Assembly: GCA_013180625.2 (NCBI GenBank)
Contig: SNVD02014843.1
Location: forward strand, 1 to 64,000
Reading direction: 5' to 3'
Source of the DNA: Boswellia sacra
Taxonomy: Eukaryota > Streptophyta > Magnoliopsida > Sapindales > Burseraceae
Length of the DNA: 64,000 nt
Within the stretch, counting starts at the first letter, position 1; every line of letters begins with the position of its first letter. Below, one piece after another: positions 21,336-32,887 of this stretch. The notes under the pieces were generated by a model. That model made no database searches and was not told the DNA's origin. It saw nothing but the letters and a program-made list of their open reading frames with translations. The translations under genes were made by a program, and so were the position numbers.

Positions 21336-23513
21336 TCATTCATATAACTGACAGATGCCTAAGGCTTTTCTAAGATTTTCAAATCTTGTTGTGTCCAATG
21401 CTTTATTGAACAAGTCAGCCAATTGTCTATAAGTGGAGATGTGTTCAATGTGGATCACCTTAGACTTCACTCGTTCCCTTATAAAATGGTATCTTATGTC
21501 AATGTGTTTTGTTCTAGAATGCTGAACAAGATTTTTGGAAATGTTTATAGCACTAATATTATCACAAAACACAGTTATAGGCTTTTGTTCAATACCATAT
21601 TCACTCAACATTTGCTTCATCCACAATAGTTGTGTGCAATAACTCCCTGCTGCTATGTATTCGGCTTCAGCAGTAGATAAAGAAATAGAATTCTGTTTTT
21701 TGCTGTACCAAGAAACCAAGTTAGTACTAAGATAAAAAAAACCTCCTGACGTACTTTTTCTGTCATCTGCATTTCCTGTTCAATCAGCATCACTAAACCC
21801 TACAAGATAATCATTTGTATCTTTAGAAAATCATATCCCATAATCATGTGTTTCATGAACATACCTGATGATTCTTTTAGTTGTAGCAAGATGTGATTGC
21901 TTTGGATTTGCTTAAAATCTTGCACAAAGTCCTACACTAAAATACAAATCTGGTCTGCTTGATGTGAGGTATAGCAGGCTACCAATAATACTTCTATACA
22001 AACTTGTATCTACATCTTTTCCTGCATTGTTTTTTGAAAGTTTAAGGTTCGTGCTGACAGGAGTTTTCATTGGTTTTGCATTCTCAAGTCCGAATTTCTT
22101 TACAAGATTTTTTGCATATTTTGATTGAGATATGAATATCCCATCATCCATTTGCTTAACCTGTAATCCAAGAAAGAAATTTAATTCTCCTACCATGCTC
22201 ATCTCAAACTCTTTCTGCATCAACTTAGCAAACTCATTAATTTTGCTTTTGTTAGTTGATCCAAAAATAATGTCATCAACATATATTTGAGCAACAATAA
22301 AATAGTTAGATGCATGTTTGATGAATAAGGTCTTATCATTGCTGCCTCTTTTATATCCTCCGTTGATTAAAAAATTTGTCAAACTCTCATACCAAGCTCT
22401 AGGAGCTTGTTTCAAACCATACAAAGCTTTGTGTAATCTGTACACAGAATTAGGATGTTTAGGATCTTCAAATCCTTTGGGCTGCTCAACAAAGACTTCT
22501 TCATTGAGATAGCCATTTAAAAATGCTGTTTTAACATCCATTTGGTACAATTTGAAATCAAGCAAACAAGCAATTGCAAGTAGTAATTGATTGACTCAAG
22601 TCTGGCTACTGGTGCAAAGGTCTCATCAATTTGTGTGTAACCTTGTGCAACTAGCCTAGCTTTATTTATTACTACTTGACCACTTTTATCAGTTTTATTT
22701 TTGAATATCTATTTAGTTCCAATGACATTTGTATTTTCTGGTCTAGGAACTAATTTCCATACTTTATTCCTTTTAAACTGATTAAGTTCATCTTGCATGG
22801 CTTGAATCCACACATCTTCTTTTAAAGCTTCTTTTACATTTTTTTGGTTCAACTAAAGAAACATAACAAGGAAACCTTACCTGATTTCTTACCTTGCTCC
22901 GGGTTTTCATCATGCCATATGATGTTCCAATGATAGAGCTGATTGGATGTCCTTTCTGAATCCATATGGGTGGATCTTTTCTATCATCATCATTTTGAAT
23001 TGAATTTCTGTTCAAATATGAGTTGTCATATATTACTGTTACGTCAGATGTAACAGCAGATGTTTTCTCTTTCATAATGGAATCCTTTTTATTGTTGCTG
23101 TCTAAATCTATCTTTTTTGTATCATCTGTGAAGCTGATTATGCTTTCCTCATGTGAGTACTTTGCATAATCATCAAGATCATCAAATACTACGTTTACAG
23201 ATTCCACGACTACCTCAGTTCTCAGATTGTAAACACGAAATGCTTTGCTATTTTGTGCATATCCCACAAAGACTCCTTCATCACTTCTCGAATCCAATTT
23301 ACCTAACCGCTCTCTGTCATTTAAGATGTAACACCTGCATCCAAAGACATGAATATATTTCAAATTAGGTTTTCTTCCTTTTAAAATTTCATAAGGTGTC
23401 TGGCTAGTGCCAGGTCTAAGAAAAACTCTATTTGAAATATAACAAGCAGTACTTATTACTTCAGCCCATAGCCTTTTTGTCAACTTCTTGCAATTTAGCA
23501 TCACTCTTGCCAT
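21336..23513 (-). pseudogene. pol: Copia RT and RNase H (broken)
   Basis: From right to left, 23513-22788 covers the region between integrase and RT (starting MARVMLNCKKL, with FGCRCYILNDRERLGKLD). 22565-21912 is RT, with [27 protein letters not shown] and the catalytic YVDD in [11 protein letters not shown]. 21719-21336 is RNase H, with SWYSKKQNSISLSTAEAEYIA and CDNISAINISKN. The frame is interrupted near 22566-22787 and 21720-21911. The enzyme would copy element RNA. It is inactive in this copy. Confidence 0.88.
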
Positions 23514-23552
23514 CTCTTGAAAAGTTCTATTCTTCCTTTCTACAATGCCATT

Positions 23553-24450
23553 CTATTCAAGGGTTTTAGGAGCTGAAAATTCATGATCAATTCCATGATA
23601 TTTGCAAAAGTTAGCATAACTAACATTTTCAAACTCCTTGCCATGATCACTTCTTATTCTCATAATTCTGCCAATGTTCCTGTTTTGCTCATTTTCAAGC
23701 TTAACACAAAGATTCCTGAAAGCCTCAAAAGTATCAGATTTTTTCTTTATGAAATCAACCCAAGTATATCTAGAAAAATCATCCATACAAACAAATATAT
23801 ATCTCTTACTTGTAATGCTTTCAATTTGCATAGGACCCATAAGATCCATGTGAAGCAAATCAAGTATTTTGGAAGTGCTAAGATGTGGATTTGATTTGTA
23901 TGAACTTCTAATCTGTTTTTCAATTTGACATGGTCCACAAATTTCATTAACCTTTCCATCTAGTTTAGGAACTCCTTTTACAGCACCTAACTTAGTTAAT
24001 TTAACCAAGTCCTTGTAATTTAAGTGTCCTAATTTTTTATGCCACAATTCTAAATCCAAAATCCTAGCATGAAATGCAATTTCTACCAAATAACAATTAT
24101 CCAAAGATCTATTACCTTCTAGAATGCATTTACCAAAATTATCTAAGACCATGCCTTTGTTTTGTGTGAAATTATCGGTATACTTTTCATCACAAATCTG
24201 ACTAATGCTTATAAGATTAACTTTCAAATCTTCAACTAGTAAGACATTTTTAAAATTGGGTAGGCCTTTGACATTTAAAGTGTCTTTACCTATGATCTTA
24301 CTTTTTGCTCCATCTCCAAAGGTGACATTGCCATCCTTGCATGCTTTAAAGTTTGTTAGAAACTGTATATTTCTAGTCATGTGCCTGGAACAACTGCTGT
24401 CAAAATATCACAAATCATCGGATGCATGATTAAGTGCAGTAAAAGCAACA
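23553..24450 (-). pseudogene. pol: Copia integrase with pre-integrase zinc domain (broken)
   Basis: The GAG-pre-integrase domain appears as LWHKKLGHLNYKDLVKL, followed by the CGPCQIEKQ zinc ligands. The catalytic core has its first Asp in LLHMDLMGPMQIES and its second in IRSDHGKEFEN, and the frame ends at a stop just where the catalytic Glu segment begins (EFSAPKTLE). The upstream part around 24380-24450 still reads as protease-like sequence in another frame. This is a pseudogene. Confidence 0.85.
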
Positions 24451-24535
24451 TGGCATATTGTTTTGTCTTTCTTGACCCACTGCAGTTGTGATTTTGGTAA
24501 CTGTTTGAACTATTTTGATCTTTTATACAAAAGGT

Positions 24536-26214
24536 TCAATAGTTTAAAGCATCTAGGCTAATGTGTCCCTTTTTACCACAAAAATAACAAGTAGGAATGA
24601 ATTTCTTTACCTTTTCAGAACTGGGTTTGAAAGAACTCAGGGGAGAAACAAACATTTCATTACTCTTTGAACTAGGACTCGACCTTAAAGAGTTAGGTTC
24701 AAAATGTTTACCTGATGTTGAAGCTTTCACAAAGACTGTGTTTGATGAAGATGCAACATTACCTTCTGTATACCCCAATCCATGTTTGTTGGAGTTGTCT
24801 CTTCCAAGATTCAAGACCTAATCAAGTTTGGCTGCTCCAATTTTGAGTTGATCAACACACCTCTTGCTTTCAACCAGTTCTATTGTGATTTTCTCAATAT
24901 GTGTTATTTTGTCCGTCAAAACAGTTTTCAGTTCTATGATCTGATTTTCAGCAAAGGATTAATTTTTCACATTCCAACTCCTCAATCTTCTTCTTTAAGG
25001 CTTTAATTTCTTCCTTCTAATTCAGCCATTCACCATAGAGTGTATTGTATGTCTCTTGCAACTCTTCAGAGTATTCTGGTCCATCTTCTTCATCAGAATG
25101 ATCAACACTGGTTTTGCAATTTTTTATTATGCTAGACATAACAACTTTCCCTTTATCAGCTGCAGATGCAGTAAAAGCAACAAAGCTGCTCATGCAATAT
25201 TGATTTTCTGACTCTAATTTTGATTCATCACTCCAGGTTACTGTCAGTCCTTTATTTTTCTTCTTGAGATTAGCATATTCAGATTGAATATGCCCAAAAC
25301 CAAAGCATTCATAACACTGAATCTGCCCTTTCTTTTCATATTGTTTTGGCTTCTTGTCATTCTCTTTGTTGAACTTTCTGAATTTTTCTGCACTTGAGTT
25401 TGATGGCTTTCCTTGATTCTTTTTCTTGAAATTTCTTTTCATGAACTTAACATTCTTTCTTGTTAGAAAAGCAATCTGTTTAGGATCAGTTTCATCAAGC
25501 TCATCATTACTTTCATCATCATATTTTTTAGTTTGTACAGTAAATGCAATGCTTTTTCCTTTTTGCTTCCTAGTACTTTGATTAATTTCAAAGTTTTAGA
25601 GGATGCCAATTAGTTCATCAACTCTCATTTCATCAGTGTTTTTCACTTCCTCAATGACAGAAATTTTAGGTTGAAACTTATCTGGGACAGACCTCATTAT
25701 CTTACTAACAACTTCTACATCAGTGAAAGTTTTTCCAAGCATATATGTAGAATTTGTGATGTGATATATCTTAAAGTAAAATTCAGAAATAGACTCATCG
25801 TCATGCATCATTAAATTTTCAAATTGAGAATTAAGTCTCATCAATTTTGACCTTTTAACAGATGCAGTACCTTCATGTTTTACCTCAAGTATGTCCCATG
25901 CTTCCTTGGCCACTTTGCACCTTAAAATCTGTCCAAAGTTGTTTAAGTCCACTGCAACAAAATTGCATTAAGAACCTTTGAATTCCAGCTGGAACATCGG
26001 TATTCTTCATCAGTCCATTCATCCTCTGGTTTGACTTCAGAATCACCAAATGCATTCACCTTCGTTGGTGGTGTCCATCCTTTAAGTACACTAGTCTATG
26101 CCCTGTCATCAAGAGATTTAATATACATCATCATTCTTACCTTCCAATATGAATAATTACTGTCATCAAGGATAGGTGGTTATGTTCCAGTTCCTCCACT
26201 GCGAATAAACTCCA
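24536..26214 (-). pseudogene. gag: Copia gag with degenerate zinc knuckles
   Basis: The start is at about 26214 (MEFIRSGGTGT), with typical copia gag sequence following in several frames (YSYWKVRMMMYIKSLDDRA), including 25952-25596 and 25442-25017. The nucleocapsid knuckle reads CYECFGFGHIQSEY; its last Cys is replaced by Tyr. A second knuckle-like motif, CYFCGKKGHISLDALNY, lies near 24545-24600. Gag would form the particle and bind RNA. Stops in the N-terminal part and the lost zinc ligand show decay. Confidence 0.8.
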
Positions 26215-26264
26215 TTCTTCCAGATCAGTCTGATCGTTTTCTTCACTTGTCTATCAGTGATCCT

Positions 26265-26276
26265 GCTCTGATACCA
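26265..26276 (-). other. Primer binding site, initiator tRNA-Met type (copia)
   Basis: On the minus strand the 12-mer is TGGTATCAGAGC, complementary to the 3' end of plant initiator tRNA-Met, the usual copia primer. It sits 51 bases upstream of the gag start and sets the LTR boundary near 26278. Confidence 0.88.
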
Positions 26277-26852
26277 ATTAAAAGTTTTGGAAGTACACAG
26301 TTATATAAAATAAAATAGTCAACTGTTACGTAAGTTGACACAGGAGGATTTTATACGTGGTTCGATTATAAAACCTACATCCACAAACAGCTATAGAGCT
26401 GCAATTCACTAAGTTCTTGTTTGTACAATCTTTAGGACCTTTTACAGTGCTGACTCACTCTCACACACTGACCTAATCTTTGACAAACAAAATCTTGCTA
26501 AGATCTTAAATTTTAGTGACACTACCCATTCTCTGTCGGAGATAACTTAACAACACACTGTAAAGTTATACATAACTATCATTGTCTGACATTGAATTAC
26601 ATAAACACTTAACCCGTAAGTTATCCCAAGTGTCTACTAACTCTACAGACTTTTATCAACAACTCATGTACGAATTCTACCACTTATATATGAATCAAAG
26701 ACTCAAAGAATCGGATTAACAAAGCATCCTAATTTGCGTTGAAGATATTCTATAAAATCATGGAATGCTAAAGTCAAAACTCTCTCACAACCAAATTGGC
26801 TAACCAGTTAATCTCTCTCTTTTTCAACGTCACCGCTTCTGGTTATTACATG

Positions 26853-26906
<54 letters not shown>

Positions 26907-27140
26907 GCTTGGATGAAATCTCCTAGAAATCCTGTAAAAGATCTAATCAACATCACATTAGAATTAGGATAAATAGAAAGTGATTAAATACCAAAAGAGA
27001 TTAGGATAAATAAATAATCTCCTATTCTATACAAGATATTATCCTAGTCTTATGATATATTTATAAATCAATTACTTCCTAAAATATAACTCTAGAAACA
27101 GTAAAATAATAATTAAATTAATTTTCTTGTTTCATCACAA
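26277..27140 (-). other. Copia 5' LTR region (outer end unresolved)
   Basis: The sequence next to the primer site includes GGATTTTATACGTGGTTCG, a motif I know from copia LTRs. The other LTR is missing, so the boundary cannot be fixed by comparison. No coding sequence is present. Confidence 0.5.
26855..26906. repeat. Compound microsatellite (AT)n(AG)n
   Basis: About 28 bases of AT repeat run directly into about 24 bases of AG repeat. The position inside the copia LTR region suggests length variability between individuals. Confidence 0.95.
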
Positions 27141-27189
27141 GTTGATCAAAACATAGCACATGCATGACACATGCATGTTGTAACCAAAA

Positions 27190-27510
27190 ATCTCATTGTC
27201 AATGCTCTCGGCATAAGTGCTCGACAACCATGCTCAACACTCGACACTTTTAACACAATGGTCTCGACACAAATCTTCATTGCACATCTACTCGACACTT
27301 CGACAGTCAACACTCGATAAACTCGACACCTTGACTTCCCTCGACAACTCAACTTCACTCGACATTCTCAACTTCACTCGACAATATTAGCTACACAATC
27401 AACTCGACACATCTCAACAATATTCTCGACACTGGTCAAAGCAACAACACAACACTGAAAACCAGCTCGACAACAACACTCGACAACTCTCGACATTAGC
27501 TCAACACACG
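27190..27510. repeat. Cluster of CTCGACA motifs
   Basis: About a dozen copies of CTCGACA or its near variants (CTCGACAC, CTCGACAA, CTCGACAT) occur in about 320 bases, at irregular spacing. The same word is scattered at both ends of the Mutator-like element (41740-42440 and 49660-49850). The cluster abuts the broken LRR end of the resistance pseudogene. Confidence 0.8.
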
Positions 27511-27514
27511 GATA

Positions 27515-28320
27515 CTAACACAAAGAAACAAGTCCAACTAGAAGCTCAATTGTTGAAGGCAATTCTTTAATAGCAGTTTCTTCTAAAGAAAGCTCATACA
27601 AACATTCCATACTCCCCATAATCTTTGGAAAATTCTCCAATTTTGAGCAACCTGAAAGTTGAAGTGTTCTAAGAGATTCCATGTGAATCTCCCTTGCAAG
27701 AGTCACAAGGCTTGCACAGTTTTTGAGATTCATCCATTTAGTCTTCTTGCGAACTAGCACACATGGGTGAATCTTGCGCAACCTTGAAGATCTTTTAAGA
27801 GTTAACTTCTCAAGATTTGGTATCCGTCTGAAGTTTGGTGTTTTTGTCTGGTTCTTACGGTCTTTAAAACTTATGGAGCTCAATATGTTCATAGCCTATT
27901 GAAAACAAAAAATGGAAAAAATTTAATAAAAATTATCTATTTAATTTATTTTAAAAACTAATAAAAGAATATGTATACATAAGATATTCAATTGTCATTG
28001 ATTAAAAATAAAATACAAATAGGTAATCACGTTAATCTTACTTAGGTTCCCTTCCATAGTTGTCGAATATATCTGCTATCCATTTTGATTTCAACAATCT
28101 TATTCAACGACAAATCCGATGGTAAGGATTTTAAAGAATATCCATTCCAATCAAGGAGCTACAACTCGTTGTAAAGGTATTTAAGGCCATTGGAAAGTTT
28201 TACTTGGCGCAGCTTTAGAAGTCTTAGATTGGTCATCTTTGAAAAGGCTTCAGAACTTGCAGTTGAATGAAGTTCTTTGCTAAGCATTATGCCTTCAATT
28301 AGTTCAGTTCCCTAAAAAAT
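27515..28320 (-). pseudogene. TNL resistance gene, LRR part (truncated)
   Basis: Two exon-like pieces are visible. 28320-28020 encodes the start of the LRR region (LKLRQVKLSNGLKYLYNEL, then a stop where the family has Gln, then LLDWNGYSLKSLPS). 27892-27515 encodes LRRs with the TNL hallmarks MNLKNCASLVTL, TLQLSGCSKLENFPKI and ELSLEETAIKELPSTIELL. The frame breaks off at 27515 next to the CTCGACA cluster, so the rest of the LRR domain and the C-terminus are missing. The LRR would sense effector or guardee and hold the NB-ARC inactive. This part is non-functional. Confidence 0.85.
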
Positions 28321-28499
28321 TAAGAGGAAATATGAGTAATAAACAACATGTCATGACATTAATTTGGTAAAATTGTATAGAAACTTAATTTATTCAAAAA
28401 TTGAATTAAAAAGAAAACATGCTTCTTAATAATAATTTACTGTTTTGTTTTTTAGCGCATGCATGACATATATCTTCTTCCTCCCATAATTTACTACAT

Positions 28500-29570
28500 C
28501 TATCAAACTTCTCAGGGGATTCTCTTTTAACAATTTGACCCATTTGTTTTAACAAGTTATGCATATATATTTTGTTGTTAATTGAACAGTTATGAGAGAT
28601 TTCTTGATGAGAATACTTATTCCAATAGTTGCGTTAAAATCACAACCATTCAAAATTATTGTTACATAATCTCTATACTCCCATTTAAAAAGACCCGCAA
28701 TATTAAGAAATATCTTTTTCTCAGTTTCTTCTAGACGATCAAAGCTTATTTGAACTCTATCCAAAATGTCCTTTTTGGAGTCTCTTTGCAATCTTTTTAT
28801 TGCATCTTTCCATTCATATATAGTTCTACCACACAGAAAGAAACCTAAGACTTCAAGAGCTAATGGAAGTCCACCAGCATAGTCTACAGTTGATTGGGAC
28901 AACTTCCTATAATCTTCTAAAGGTTGACGATTCTTAAATGCTTTCAAAACAGGAAGTTGAAAAGCTTCATCATGATTTAGTTCTTTAGCCTAGTACACTT
29001 CATCAACACCATGTGCTATTAACAAATGCTTATCTCTTGTTGTTATTATGATTCTACTTCCTAAATTAAACTAGTCATGCTTTCCAATTAATGCATTTAG
29101 TTGTTTCACATGAGTGACATCATCTAAAATGACAAAAACCTTCTTGTGCCTCAGCCTCTTATTTATCTCATTCATTGCATCATACTCATCATCACATATG
29201 CTATTATTTCTTCCTTTTGTTAGGGTTGTGGACAAAAGTTGCTTTTGCAGAGAACCAGGCCATTTTTTTCTGAAATCTCTCCAACATTTGAAAGAAAACT
29301 ACTTCCTTCAAATTGACAACAAATTGAGTCATAAACTATTCTTGCAATGGTAGTCTTCCTTATTCCTCCCATTCCCCAAATCCCTATGATGCAAATATCG
29401 TTAGGTTTTCTATCTATAAGTCGCCTAACTTCTTCCAAACGTGAATTTATTCCTAGTAGGCCCTCAAAAGTCATTAATTTTGGAATTTTTGATATTTCTT
29501 TGACAATGTCTTCTATAACTTCTGACTCATTGAATAAACGATCAAGAAAGTTTGTTGTGAAAATATTAAT
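28500..29570 (-). pseudogene. TNL resistance gene, NB-ARC part (broken)
   Basis: 29570-29220 reads SEVIEDIVKEISKIPKLM, then the P-loop as GIWGMGGIRKTTIAR. The second Gly of the usual GIGKTT is Arg, while the Lys remains. After a frame change come kinase-2 (KKVFVILDDV, about 29130) and RNBS-B (GSRIIITTRDKHLL, about 29030), with stops in between. 28947-28549 carries the GLPLALEVLG motif (GxP site) and the ARC2 helices. The nucleotide switch would drive TNL signalling. At least two stops and one frameshift are visible in addition to the P-loop change. Confidence 0.87.
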
Positions 29571-30122
29571 ATACAAGATATATTGATTACGAGTAATAAA
29601 TGAAGACATTTCAATGGCATGCCTAGGAATAAATAATTTGCTTAACATACACATATATTCTACAATTTTACTAATCCTTTATTGTTTATATTCATTTTCA
29701 TTTATTAATTATTTGTTTTCGTTTATAAATAAAAATATATAAAATATGAAGACATTTTCATGGCATAGCTAGGAATATATAATTTGCTAAACATATGCAT
29801 ATTCTACTATTGTATTAATCCTTTATTATTTATATTCATTTTCATTTATTAATTATTTGTTTTTGTTTAGAAATAAAATTTTATTTTTATTTATTTTCTT
29901 CAGTATTTGGAGCTAATTTAGTATAAAAAAATTATAATACACCAATAATTAATATAGTTATTCTCTCATTATTGTCAAAAAGAATTCTTAATTAATTTGC
30001 TCACCAAGAAACTATTGGTTAATTTTCTTTTATACTTGTGTTTTTGTTTTACCAAAGTGATTTAAGGCTTCGTTCTTAAAATGAAATTAAAAAAAAAAAA
30101 CTAGCACACGATGTTTTAATTG
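29571..30122 (-). other. TNL intron 1, 3' part
   Basis: This AT-rich stretch between NB-ARC and the pararetroviral insertion has no gene. It contains a local imperfect tandem duplication: ATATTCATTTTCATTTATTAATTATTTG-like sequence at about 29689 recurs at about 29832, with similar sequence between them. Confidence 0.55.
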
Positions 30123-30127
30123 AATGT

Positions 30128-30581
30128 AAATGTAAAAGATGACTAAGCATATAAAGTCATCTTGTCATGATAACTAGTTTGTCTAGTTTGAAAAATTGTT
30201 TACCACACTTGTGTGGTTAACAATTAGCTACGTGGGTTGCTTTGTAACCAAAAACTCTTTCTATAAATAAAAGTTTCGTCCTCCTCAAAAGATAGAGACT
30301 GTGGGAGGAAACCTTTAAGTAATTATCTCTTCCATCTCTTCCACTTACATGCTTAAGTGTCCTACTGATTTTGAGTATATCGGCTGGAAACCCAAAGATA
30401 TATTCCAGTGGTGAACCTAAATAGGCACTATACTGGTCTGCAACTGGGTGAAAACAACGTCATGTACTCAATATCAGACATTGATGCCTTGTTTCTACCC
30501 ATTTAATTAAGCTAAGTTCTGGATCATAAGAGTTCCTTTTGGGATGCGCTAGTGACAGGAGGGCTTGAGAAAGCACTTTAA
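30128..30581 (+). repeat. Left terminal repeat of the pararetrovirus relic, split by a Harbinger element
   Basis: The repeat starts AAATGTAAAAGATGAC and matches 35882-36335 almost base for base. It continues after the Harbinger insertion at 31962-32010. It includes the viral promoter-like TATA and leader. Confidence 0.88.
30261..30269 (+). promoter_or_regulatory. TATA box of the pararetroviral leader (left copy)
   Basis: CTATAAATA lies here and again at 36015-36023 in the right repeat, at the same place in each copy. Caulimovirid full-length RNA starts from such an intergenic promoter upstream of the primer site. Activity is not shown. Confidence 0.55.
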
Positions 30582-31958
30582 GGGCGCGTTTGGTAACCAG
30601 GCCAGGGGTGGGATTGGACTATCATTTGGGACTAATAATGCTAATCTGTTGTTTGGACAAGTTATTGAGAATGTGATTGGATTAAAATGGGGACCACATT
30701 TTTTTGTCTTTTGGGCCAGTCATGGGACAAGGAGTCCCATATGAAAGCATGGGACAAAAAGTTCCAAGATTGGAACAAGCATTTAAATTTTAAAAATAAT
30801 AAAATAAATTATTTATAAAATATTTTAAAATAAATATTAGTGTAATAATATCAAAATAACCCATAAAAAATTTAATATTATTATGAAATTATTAATTATG
30901 TAAGAAAATTAAAAATAAATTATAAATTATAAAAAGAAAAATAATATAAATTTCTTAATTAAAATAATATTATATTTTAAAATTAATATGATTTTAAAAC
31001 GTCATATTATTAATTTTTAAAAAATATTTTGTAATATTATTAAAATCATCAAATATATAAGCTTTATTTTTTAATCATATATTACAATATAATAATTTTA
31101 AATAAAGAATTTATTAGTAAAAATTAATATTTTTTAAAATACTATACATTTATTTTTTTAAATAGATTTTACAATATTATTAAAATAATCAAATATGCAA
31201 CTTATATATTTCTAATTTTATAGTACATTATAATATATTTAATAAATAATTTGTTATTTTATATTAATATTTGCTTAATTTTATTAAACTAAATATTGAT
31301 TAATTAATTAATTAATTCTACTAATAATACAAACAAGAATTATATAATTAATAATAAATTATTCTTGAACATAAAATATATCATTGTAATAATTAATAAT
31401 TTTTAAATGAATTATAAATTTTGATTACATTTTTATATTTAATTATTTTATCTCAAATTTGTCCTGATTATTTAATTTAAAATTAATGTAACAATAATAT
31501 AACAAATAAGCAATAACATTACTATATTTAATAATAATAAATAAATATAATTTTAAAATATATTTAAATTTTTAATTAGTTCTTTCTAATATTAATCTTG
31601 ATTTTTTATAATAATTAAAAAATAATCCCAAATATTAAATTCAAGTTTATAATTTATATAATAATTTATTCATAATGTAATGCAAAATAATATTATGTTT
31701 ATAAAAATATTAATAGTATTTAAATATTGTTAATCTAAATATTAATAAATGATATTCAAATTAAACTTGAATAAAATTAAATTAATTTATATTTAGAAAT
31801 TGATTTCTTAAAAATTTAATACATATTAATATAGTCCAGTCCCGTACTACACCAAACATAAGACAACATTATCTATAATCCAGTCCAATCTAATCCAGTC
31901 CCAATCCTAATCCCAATCTTAATCCAATCCAATCCAATCCAGACTCCCAAACGTGCCC
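30582..31958. mobile_element. Non-autonomous PIF/Harbinger element (1.38 kb)
   Basis: The ends read GGGCGCGTTTGG and CCAAACGTGCCC, with a TAA duplication at 30579-30581 and 31959-31961. The right viral repeat has the empty site (CTTTAAAGG, 36330-36338), which proves the insertion. The body is very AT-rich and has no reading frame. The subterminal CAATCC-rich tract (31880-31942) matches that of the coding Harbinger element at 52051-57567, so that family probably mobilised it. Confidence 0.93.
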
Positions 31959-31998
31959 TAAAGGAAATAATTTGATTCAGAGCTTCGGCTTATATATT

Positions 31999-32010
31999 TG
32001 GTATCAGAGC
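31999..32010 (+). other. Pararetroviral primer binding site, initiator tRNA-Met type
   Basis: TGGTATCAGAGC is followed at once by the movement-protein ATG at 32012. The counterpart in the right repeat (36373-36384) has one change (TATCTGAGC). Confidence 0.85.
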
Positions 32011-32011
32011 C

Positions 32012-32887
32012 ATGGCAACTTGTCCTGATAAATCTGTGTCTATTATACCTACTTCTTCTCTTCGAAAGTCCTTTTCTTATAAAATAGATAGTCTCTATGA
32101 AATACAATACTTTCCTGATAGTTCTCAACTCCCTACTTCTAATCTCCCTTATCTCAATCCTTATCGTGTGTATAAAAATCCTCTTTCTTTGTTCCATAAA
32201 ACCATCAAAACTCTAATTAATCCTTCTCCTTCTAAAGTCAAAGAGTATGTTCAGTGTAGTAAATTCAATGCATATCAACTCCCTGCTACCCAATCTGAGC
32301 AATATGTTCAAGTTGATATTCCAGATCATCTGATTGATCTTTGGAAAAGGAAAGGTTTCACTCATCTTCATTTTGGTGGAATTCGTTTCGCTCTCACTTA
32401 TCATGCTTGTAAAGGCCTTCCTGTTACCTCGAGAATTGCTCTCATTGATACCAGATTCCCTAATTATGAACATGCTTGTTTAGGCACTGTTCAAACCACC
32501 TTTAATGTTGATACAATCATGGTTACCATGTTCCCAAATTTTAATATGCCCATCAACGATCCTCAACTCAAAACTTGCCTCAAATTGCAAATCCAAGTTG
32601 TTGGTGTTGTCCCTGTTGGACCTACATATATGGCCACTCACCATTACCAAATGGTTTACCGGGTTCAAGATCATGCTATGGACATTGCTCTTCCAAATGA
32701 AACAAATGATTATATATTCATAAATGTAGAATCAAATCAAGTCCCTAGCTGTACTTTTGTTCCTCAACAAATAGCCCGTGAAAAGCTCAAAGAATTGATA
32801 CCTACCAAATGGGTTACCAACTATGAAGAAAACCCATGCTGCTTCTTCTTCCAATCAGCCTTTACAATCTACAGAGCCCTCTTTTAA
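32012..32887 (+). pseudogene. Pararetroviral movement protein (30K superfamily), relic
   Basis: The frame has 291 codons from the ATG at the primer site. The 30K-superfamily signature is present as ALIDTRFPNYEH (about residues 152-163), followed by a Gly about 57 residues later (QVVG), the LxD...G pattern of cell-to-cell movement proteins. Such proteins carry virus through plasmodesmata. Near 32820 the reading is lost, and the next viral segment goes on in another frame (32823-33380), so a single-base break separates them. The movement domain itself is unbroken, but this is an old fragment without a replication module. Confidence 0.78.

Larger units (their letters stand above)
20843..27130 (-). 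mobile_element. Ty1/copia LTR retrotransposon, decayed
   Basis: Reading on the minus strand, the element shows an LTR-like leader, an initiator-Met primer site, gag with zinc knuckles, integrase, RT and RNase H. The order INT before RT marks Ty1/copia. Coding blocks are split by many stops and frame changes. The downstream part (20843-21335) is non-coding, and no copy of the 5' LTR sequence is visible there, so the 3' LTR has been lost or replaced where element 2 abuts. The outer end of the 5' LTR was not resolved, so 27130 is approximate. Confidence 0.82.

Noticed and set aside
27146..27358. Minus-strand frame rich in Ser, Arg and Cys over the CTCGACA cluster
   Set aside because: It is a product of the repeated word, with no recognisable domain.
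30780..31830. Very AT-rich kilobase considered as a matrix-attachment region or centromere-like repeat
   Set aside because: It lies wholly inside the non-autonomous Harbinger element and is explained as its body; no periodic unit is seen.
32213..32473. Minus-strand frames under the movement protein
   Set aside because: They are complementary shadows of the pararetroviral frame.
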